NCBI GenBank assembly: GCA_003838065.1
Contig: QZAC01000181.1
Location: 1-8,902 of the forward strand
From: Methanocalculus sp. MSAO_Arc2
Lineage (GTDB): Archaea > Halobacteriota > Methanomicrobia > Methanomicrobiales > Methanocorpusculaceae
Reading direction: 5' to 3'
DNA length: 8,902 bases
Shown here one piece after another: positions 5,257-8,902 of the stretch. The position numbers were made by a program, and so were the translations under genes. Under the pieces are notes generated by a model. It was not told the origin of the DNA and ran no database searches. It worked only from the letters and a program-made list of their open reading frames with translations. The stretch's first letter is position 1, and each line of letters starts with the position of its first letter.

Positions 5257-5342
5257 CGGATCTCCCAAGCCCTGGTTTTGGATCTTGTGAATCCAGAAAC
5301 TGCTCAAACAGAAATCATCAAGTATACCAAATTGCTAATGTA

Positions 5343-5366
5343 ATTACTGTAAGAGCTTACAGTAAT
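5343..5366. promoter_or_regulatory. Inverted repeat, candidate operator of the antitoxin-RelE operon
   Basis: Two perfect 11-base arms, ATTACTGTAAG and CTTACAGTAAT, flank a 2-base centre. This is the strongest palindrome I found in the window. It lies about 100 bases before the preferred antitoxin start (5468) and 45 before an upstream ATG (5411), in a stretch without another gene. The size and near-absence of a loop fit a dimeric repressor site better than a terminator hairpin. Type II antitoxin-toxin complexes commonly bind such sites to control their own operon. Confidence 0.5.
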
Positions 5367-5467
5367 GCACGTCATGAACATGATACAGATCCATACAGCA
5401 CGAACACTTTATGAACGTGTCTGGATACAATAGAAATCCAAAAAGATATACTGAAATGGTGAATTCC

Positions 5468-5698
5468 ATGCCGGCAAATGAAGTTGCAAACAAAAGAATT
5501 CCTGTCACAACAGAGATCTGGGAGTCGTTATCCAAATTAAAGCGACCTGGTCAGACCTATACCAGTCTTCTGGAGGAGATGATTGCCTTGAAAGAGGAAC
5601 ATGATTTTTTGATGCATCTTGAAGAAATCGAAAAGAAGGGTGATTTTATCAGTCTGAAAGAAGCTGCACATGAACTCCATCTCGATGATGCAGAATAA
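5468..5698 (+). CDS. Archaeal type II antitoxin (KRIPVTTEIW family, DUF7557-like)
   Basis: From the ATG at 5468 this encodes 76 residues: MPANEVANKRIPVTTEIWES, LSKLKRPGQTYTSLLEEMI, then an acidic helical end (HLEEIEKKGDFISLKEAA). The N-terminal KRIPVTTEIW strand followed by two short helices is the ribbon-helix-helix layout of small archaeal antitoxins found next to RelE toxins. Earlier in-frame ATGs exist at 5411 and 5456. The start at 5468 is preferred because GGTGA lies 5 bases upstream and the family begins near here. It is the first gene of a pair with the toxin at 5759, separated by 60 bases, an unusually wide gap for such operons. The inverted repeat at 5343-5366 is a likely operator. 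Confidence 0.75.
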   Translation: MPANEVANKRIPVTTEIWESLSKLKRPGQTYTSLLEEMIALKEEHDFLMHLEEIEKKGDFISLKEAAHELHLDDAE

Positions 5699-5758
5699 TA
5701 CCTGCATTTATCAATTAGATGATGATCTGGATATAACGACCTGGATTGGTGGATTGTA

Positions 5759-6031
5759 TTGATTGTCGAAATTGACAGGGGTGTAATCAAAACTCTCTTA
5801 CGGCTTCCCAAGAAGCAACGGATGGAGGTTTTTCATTATATCGCAAATCTGGAAGAACCTGAATCCATACCCTCCAGAGAGTGTTTATTTCCCTCAAAAA
5901 ATATTTATCGCATCCATATTGGAAGACGATACACGATTATCTATAAGGCATTAAAAGAATCCAGCACCATCCTTGTGCTGGATCTGATGACAATTGAACA
6001 GGCATACAAACGATACAGACGATACCGGTAA
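5759..6031 (+). CDS. RelE/ParE family toxin
   Basis: This 90-residue protein starts MIVEIDRGVIKTLLRLPKKQ and contains KNIYRIHIGRRYTIIYKALK, then ILVLDLMTIEQAYKRYRRYR. That is the compact RelE fold: two helices, then beta strands with basic residues (R, R, K) and a C-terminal Y-K-R-Y-R end. RelE enzymes cleave mRNA in the ribosomal A site and ParE relatives poison gyrase; the very basic YKRYRRYR end favours the RNase branch, but this is not certain. The start is TTG at 5759, supported by a GGTGG site 6 bases upstream; no ATG is available. It follows its antitoxin on the same strand and precedes an MNT gene by 52 bases. Confidence 0.85.
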   Translation: MIVEIDRGVIKTLLRLPKKQRMEVFHYIANLEEPESIPSRECLFPSKNIYRIHIGRRYTIIYKALKESSTILVLDLMTIEQAYKRYRRYR

Positions 6032-6083
6032 ATTATCATCATCATCTCTCGCACAGATAACATCAGGAGGTTCTCATACTACA

Positions 6084-6398
6084 ATGAGCATTCAGGTTCC
6101 CCGGCGGACAAACGATTCCGTCATCAGCCAGCTTGAAGCAGTCCTTCCCTATCTCAGAAAACGTTATGGTGTTGCCAGGATCGGATTCTTTGGATCAGTA
6201 GTGCGGGGAGACGACCGCCCGGATAGTGATATCGATCTGCTGGTTGAGTTTTTGCCAGGAGAAGCAACCTTCCGAAATTTCATGGAGTTAGTTTACTTTC
6301 TTGAAGATCTCCTTGGCCGTAATGTTGACCTCGTGACCGATCAGGGATTAAGCAAATATCTTCGCCGTACTGTTGAAAAAGAGGTTGTCTGGTGTTGA
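6084..6398 (+). CDS. MNT-domain nucleotidyltransferase (MntA-like antitoxin), orphan
   Basis: This 104-residue protein has the minimal nucleotidyltransferase motif intact: G37-S38, ten residues, then D49 and D51 (FFGSVVRGDDRPDSDIDLLV), with a third acid at D82 in RNVDLVT. Members of this family act as antitoxins that add AMP units to a HEPN RNase partner. The frame is open back to 5994. The ATG at 6084 is chosen because it gives the family length and follows an AGGAGG, although the spacing of 13 bases is long. A HEPN gene would be expected directly downstream. Instead there are 79 bases without a clear gene and then a convergent hicB. Either the toxin is lost or this is a solitary copy. Confidence 0.82.
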   Translation: MSIQVPRRTNDSVISQLEAVLPYLRKRYGVARIGFFGSVVRGDDRPDSDIDLLVEFLPGEATFRNFMELVYFLEDLLGRNVDLVTDQGLSKYLRRTVEKEVVWC

Positions 6399-6477
6399 GA
6401 GTGAGATCAAGGAGAGGAGAAGAGAGGAGATCTCTGATGAAGCTGACGTATGTCGTCACCCACATTCAATAACTCAT

Positions 6478-6690
6478 TCATTTATCCCCTGGCTGAAGAA
6501 CCTGGTGGAGCCTGATAATGCCTGGCCGTTCATCCTCCTCAAAATGGCAGGAAACGGCATCATGCACCATTGCTCTCAGTTCTTCGAAATTGTCGGCCTG
6601 GGTATAGATAGAGTAACCAGGCGAATGAGCCTCATACCCTCCCTCCGGGGATTCCCGGGCAATGAATATGATTTCCTTTTCGCTGTGCAT
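6478..6690 (-). CDS. HicB family antitoxin, second copy, altered end, no hicA
   Basis: This is a 70-residue close relative of the hicB at 3494-3709 (EKEIIFIARESPEGGYEAHS, then CHFEEDERPGIIRLHQV). The last residues differ: VLQPGDK replaces VKDELIVV because extra bases shift the frame shortly before the old stop. The hicA that overlaps the first hicB is missing altogether; only bases resembling the old end (GGATAAATGAATGAGTT) remain. The start at 6690 matches the copy at 3709. With its fold mostly intact it could still bind a HicA made elsewhere in the genome, such as that at 3249-3497, though the changed C-terminal strand may weaken this. Confidence 0.78.
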   Translation of the reverse strand: MHSEKEIIFIARESPEGGYEAHSPGYSIYTQADNFEELRAMVHDAVSCHFEEDERPGIIRLHQVLQPGDK

Positions 6691-6738
6691 TGACTTCAAC
6701 AAAAATAGATTGTATTCCATCATGAAAAAAGTATCATA
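6502..6738. repeat. Segmental duplication B, right copy (partner 3521-3757)
   Basis: This is the second copy of hicB and its upstream region, in the same orientation as 3521-3757. The similarity stops at about 6738, right where an unrelated + strand gene begins. Confidence 0.85.
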
Positions 6739-6743
6739 TCTGC

Positions 6744-7187
6744 ATGCCAATGTGTGCCCATGTGTTCACGAATCAGAAACAATCAGTTTCTGAAGTGGAA
6801 ACATATTTTTCGAAAAGCAATCTTGATCTCTATCTTCTCGTACCCGAATATGCACCGGATCTCGAGATGATGGCGGCAAAAATGGAGAAGGCAATCTCTG
6901 AGGAAGTGGGAGTTGAGACACATATCCTCATCCTGACATCCAACCGGTTATCAGACCTCAGGGAGACGGACACCCCATTCTATCTTAGTCTTTTAAGGAC
7001 AGGGTATACGCTCAAAGGAGAGTCAATCGAAGAGTATTGCATATCGAACCGAAAAAGTAACCGTACAAGTAACCGAACAAGTAAAGAATCACGGCCCGAG
7101 TTGCGGCCTGAGTTGCGGCCTGAGTTGAGACACAACAGACAAGCGAATCTCCACGTGCCATTATGGGCATCTTTCGAAAAATCCTGA
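6744..7187 (+). CDS. Nucleotidyltransferase-like protein with degenerate active site and repeat tail
   Basis: Residues about 14-100 (SVSEVETYFSKSNLDLYLLV, then MEKAISEEVGVETHILILTS and DTPFYLSLLRTGYTLKGESI) follow the plan of small nucleotidyltransferases: a D-L-Y-x-x-V strand, a helix, the V-x-x-x-I-L-T strand and an FYLxxLRxGxxLxGE ending. The catalytic GSx10DxD is spoiled: the glycine-serine pair reads SV at the expected place and the first aspartate is N in SNLDLY. The N-terminus before that strand looks replaced. The C-terminus (ISNRKSNRTSNRTSKES, then RPELRPELRPELRHNR) is low-complexity sequence made by 12-bp repeats. It is probably an inactivated or N-terminally rebuilt gene. ATG at 6744 or 6750 may start it. 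Confidence 0.5.
   Translation: MPMCAHVFTNQKQSVSEVETYFSKSNLDLYLLVPEYAPDLEMMAAKMEKAISEEVGVETHILILTSNRLSDLRETDTPFYLSLLRTGYTLKGESIEEYCISNRKSNRTSNRTSKESRPELRPELRPELRHNRQANLHVPLWASFEKS
7048..7131. repeat. 12-bp tandem repeats of two types
   Basis: Seven consecutive 12-bp units lie here: three of the ACCGTACAAGTA type (7048-7083), one intermediate (7084-7095), and three of the CTGAGTTGCGGC type (7096-7131). The second type is the same as the repeats at 1681-1740. In frame they encode S-N-R-T and E-L-R-P periods at the end of the gene at 6744-7187. Confidence 0.85.
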
Positions 7188-7215
7188 AGTCTCAGGTAAA
7201 TCATTATTTTAAGGA

Positions 7216-7422
7216 TTAGACCTTCTTCCTCTGTTTCTCTCTCTCAAGCAATCGTTGATTCAAAGCTTCAGTATCGTCATGAAGCCACTCATACCGCTCT
7301 TTTGTATAATCCCCACTTCCAGACTCATAGCTCTGAATAAAGGGAGCCATGTCAACGGGTCCAAGAGCTTTGCTCAGTGCGGATATTCCCTCTTTCCGAA
7401 TTTCACTGATAGTTTTCTTCAT
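7216..7422 (-). CDS. Small KEGISALSKALG-type protein, probable antitoxin of a PIN toxin
   Basis: This 68-residue protein starts MKKTISEIRKEGISALSKAL and continues GPVDMAPFIQSYESGSGDYT, KERYEWLHDDTEALNQRLLE and a very basic end (REKQRKKV). It is a small conserved family with the L-G-P-V-x-M-x-x-F-[IL]-Q and GDYTKER blocks that I associate with PIN-type toxin neighbourhoods; the function is not established here. Its ATG lies inside the last codons of a PIN remnant in another frame, an overlap of 20 bases, so the pair was translationally coupled. The PIN gene is now cut off about 35 bases upstream. The second copy at 1824-2030 has lost its start codon, so this is the only usable one in the window. 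Confidence 0.65.
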   Translation of the reverse strand: MKKTISEIRKEGISALSKALGPVDMAPFIQSYESGSGDYTKERYEWLHDDTEALNQRLLEREKQRKKV

Positions 7423-7457
7423 CGGACACCTTCATGAGCCATATGAGCATATTTTGA
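7403..7457 (-). pseudogene. PIN domain toxin, last codons only
   Basis: The minus strand reads MLIWLMKVSDEENYQ to TGA at 7403-7405, matching the end PLIWLMEVLENENNQ of the PIN relic at 2011-2175. Similarity between the two copies stops at about 7457. The rest of the gene is absent, replaced by sequence resembling an insertion-sequence end. Confidence 0.65.
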
Positions 7458-7512
7458 TGTTTTCGCTCATTTAATTTTGATCCACCCGGCTCATCGAAAC
7501 GTGATCCACCCC
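7458..7512. mobile_element. Solo IS21-like terminus
   Basis: The stretch starts TGTTTTCGCTC and carries two TGATCCACC blocks (7478-7486 and 7502-7510) about 24 bases apart. Multiple short terminal repeats with TTTTGATCCACC are typical of the ends of IS21 family elements. It begins exactly where the PIN gene similarity breaks off, as if an insertion had cut that gene. No istA or istB transposase sequence and no second end are visible in the window, so only one end remains. Bases 7513-7681 beyond it hold no gene I can support. Confidence 0.45.
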
Positions 7513-7681
7513 CTCCACCATGCAAACCATTCCCGTCAGTAGTAGGGCAGATGGATGGAACAGCCAGCTTTGTGTATCTTCAGAAACATGCGGTGTGAAG
7601 AAAGAGTAGAAGGGAGAGATTGGAAAAGGGTCACTGATCTGTTACAGGCAAAAGGTACAAGCAATAATGGCCTGCCTCTGG

Positions 7682-7909
7682 TTACCCGGTCATATCATCA
7701 ATACGTACTCTTCCAATAATCAGATCATCCTCTCGGGGAAGCTCAGATCCACCCTCGCATAATACCTCCAGATGAAGCCCGATTGCTTCACGAATATTTT
7801 CCATAGCCTCTTGAAATGTTTCTCCCCGTGAGAAGCACCCAGGGAGTGTTGGGACTTCTACCCAGAATCCCCCCTCCTCGGCGCTGTGAATGAGAACAGT
7901 AAACTCCAT
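7682..7909 (-). CDS. HicB family antitoxin, classical type, orphan
   Basis: This 75-residue protein reads MEFTVLIHSAEEGGFWVEVP, then TLPGCFSRGETFQEAMENIR and EAIGLHLEVLCEGGSELPRE. It is the standard HicB fold with the LPGC[FV]S.G.T..EA..NI.EAI..HLE signature, a different branch from the two short HicB copies elsewhere in the window. An earlier GTG at 7918 is possible, but the ATG at 7909 has GGGTG 6 bases upstream and gives the family start. No hicA precedes or follows it: the 169 bases downstream hold no HicA motif, and upstream is an Rpn relic. It is an orphan unless its toxin lies elsewhere. Confidence 0.82.
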   Translation of the reverse strand: MEFTVLIHSAEEGGFWVEVPTLPGCFSRGETFQEAMENIREAIGLHLEVLCEGGSELPREDDLIIGRVRIDDMTG

Positions 7910-7967
7910 TGCAAACACCCTTTATAGGAAGGTAGAGCTGTTCATTCATGCTCCGAACACCTGCCCG

Positions 7968-8213
7968 TCAGATAAGGTTGCGGATCTCTTCCTCCGGCAG
8001 TCAGGTGATCTCTGAAATCTCACTGATGGACATGCCAAATACCTTCATCCTGCGAAGGATTGTCCGCCGCTCCTCTACTTTTCCTTCTATTTTTCCTTCT
8101 ACTTTCCCTTCCGCCTTCAGCTCGGCGGTCCATCTCTTTACCTTCTCTGCTACCATAGTCTCCCCACAAAACGGATTTGGTAGTGGTTTATTGTTATCTT
8201 TCTTTAAGTATTC
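7968..8213 (-). pseudogene. Rpn family (PD-(D/E)XK recombination-promoting nuclease), C-terminal relic
   Basis: The minus strand reads VAEKVKRWTAELKAEGKVEG, KIEGKVEERRTILRRMKVFG, then MSISEISEIT, a TGA at 8001-8003, and LPEEEIRNLI to the family stop at 7968-7970. The charged EGK repeats followed by a GMS..EIS.ITGL..EEI..LI helix-turn-helix ending are the C-terminal signature of Rpn/transposase-like nucleases. Here the expected glycine codon GGA is TGA, a single-base nonsense change. Upstream the frame closes at 8214-8216, and the nuclease domain is not found before the neighbouring protease gene. The gene is thus both truncated and interrupted. Confidence 0.7.
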
Positions 8214-8376
8214 TCAAAGAATAGCAAGAAATCCTGCCGGAAAGGCTCCGGTTTCGGATGGCCGCACCGTCACCATCCGGCACCTTCCAGTGACGATCAG
8301 CAGGATCCCGGGCAGTTATCTCCGTACTGACGCCGTACCCGGACCTGAGGGAAGATGATACCACCACAGTCCCCCC
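8214..8376. other. Intergenic stretch with no supported gene
   Basis: Neither strand shows a protein-like frame here. One weak hairpin (CGGATGG at 8255-8261 with CCATCCG at 8273-8279, loop of 11) is present, but it has no adjoining T-run and I assign it no role. Confidence 0.4.
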
Positions 8377-8902
8377 TCAGACAAAATAGACCAAATAGAC
8401 CGACAGCCCCACGATAGCGACCGCCAGCGCCCAGCCCCCCTTATTCCAGCCGTAGATTTTTGTTCCATCGAAGGGGAACCCCCCGGCCACACGCAATGGC
8501 AGCAGATTCACAACGGCGATAGCCACATTGAACAATACCCCAAACGAGAAGGCAGCCTGCCAGTATCCATCGGTGATCCCGGCCAGGTGATGGAAGACAA
8601 CAACAAGCATACTACTGGCAACGGGGCCGGTGAAGTAGATCAGCCCGTTGACACGTGCATTCTCCGGGCTTGCATATGACCAGTCGGCCTGACGGATATA
8701 GGTGGAGCCATAGAAGGGATAGATACCTCTGAGCAGGGAGATCCCGAGGTAAAAGATGCTGCCCGGCGTATTCTCCCGGAAGTACGTCTTCAGCCCGAAG
8801 AACCGTGCGATAAGTGCATGGCTGTACTCATGCCCGATAAAACTGATGAGCGCCAGCAGAGCAAGGTAGGGGAATAAAGCTACGGCAAAACCACCCCAAA
8901 GG
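8377..8902 (-). CDS. M50/site-2-type membrane metalloprotease, C-terminal 174 residues
   Basis: The frame stays open to the window edge on the minus strand. It reads a membrane helix (AVALFPYLALLALISFIG) leading into the zinc motif HEYSHA (HExxH), then a soluble insert (KTYFRENTPGSIFYLGISLL). Further helices follow, with the second metal motif NLLPLRVAGGFPFDG, which matches N-x-x-P-x(n)-DG and supplies the third zinc ligand. A last helix (GWALAVAIVGLSVYLVYFV) ends the protein. This is the arrangement of site-2-protease-like intramembrane metalloproteases, which cut membrane-bound substrates such as regulators. The start is outside the window. It does not share features with the toxin-antitoxin region to its left and may be part of the stable chromosome. 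Confidence 0.85.
   Translation of the reverse strand, partial: LWGGFAVALFPYLALLALISFIGHEYSHALIARFFGLKTYFRENTPGSIFYLGISLLRGIYPFYGSTYIRQADWSYASPENARVNGLIYFTGPVASSMLVVVFHHLAGITDGYWQAAFSFGVLFNVAIAVVNLLPLRVAGGFPFDGTKIYGWNKGGWALAVAIVGLSVYLVYFV

Larger units (their letters stand above)
7084..7457. repeat. Segmental duplication A, right copy (partner 1681-2044)
   Basis: This segment has the same order of elements as 1681-2044: GAGTTGCGGCC repeats, the conserved 'gaatctccac.tgccatta' block, the small antitoxin-like gene, and the last codons of a PIN gene. Similarity ends at about 7457, where an IS-like end begins. Confidence 0.85.

Noticed and set aside
6399..6477. HEPN toxin partner downstream of the MNT gene
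   Set aside because: Only 79 bases separate it from the convergent hicB and no HEPN sequence is seen in any frame.
6980..7204. Minus-strand frame with S-G-R-N repeats opposite the nucleotidyltransferase tail
   Set aside because: It is the antisense reading of the 12-bp repeats and the conserved block; no independent support.
8255..8279. Hairpin CGGATGG...CCATCCG as a terminator
   Set aside because: The loop is long, there is no T-run, and archaeal terminators depend on T-rich tracts rather than GC stems.
7948..8358. Open + strand frame of 136 codons
   Set aside because: It is rich in Ser and Pro and lies opposite the Rpn relic; the minus strand carries the recognisable protein.

Overview
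The window looks like an accessory, toxin-antitoxin-rich region of an archaeal chromosome, most likely a methanogen of the class Methanomicrobia. The basis is archaeal-type small antitoxins (UPF0175, a KRIPVTTEIW antitoxin, short HicB, an MNT protein), GGAGG/GGTG ribosome sites with TATA-like boxes, an Rpn-type relic, and a NapH-like polyferredoxin. The lineage is inferred from protein style, with no marker gene to fix it.

Left half (1-5256): five copies of one GC-rich HIT (histidine triad) gene lie on the + strand. They are a 3' end at 1-156, a 5'-truncated copy at 1344-1567, a 5'-truncated and frameshifted copy at 2890-3202, a nearly complete copy without a good start codon at 3709-4137, and a worn relic at about 5066-5256. 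In each gap lies a minus-strand cargo: vapBC plus relics of two unidentified overlapping genes; PIN and antitoxin relics followed by orphan DUF433 and UPF0175 antitoxins; an intact hicBA pair; and a membrane NapH-like polyferredoxin gene.

Right half (5257-8213): an inverted-repeat operator candidate precedes a + strand antitoxin/RelE-type toxin pair and an MNT nucleotidyltransferase with no visible HEPN partner. Next come a second hicB without hicA, a nucleotidyltransferase-like gene with a degenerate active site and a 12-bp repeat tail, a second copy of the small KEGISALSKALG protein with the tail of a PIN gene apparently cut by an IS21-like end, a classical orphan hicB, and an Rpn relic broken by TGA. 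Two segments are duplicated between the halves: repeats plus small antitoxin-like gene plus PIN tail (1681-2044 and 7084-7457), and hicB with its upstream region (3521-3757 and 6502-6738).

At the right edge (8377-8902) is the C-terminal part of an M50/site-2-type membrane metalloprotease, possibly the return to ordinary chromosome. Overall, three toxin-antitoxin pairs look intact (vapBC, hicBA, the RelE-type pair). They are surrounded by orphan antitoxins and broken toxins, as expected of a region that gains, duplicates and decays such modules.
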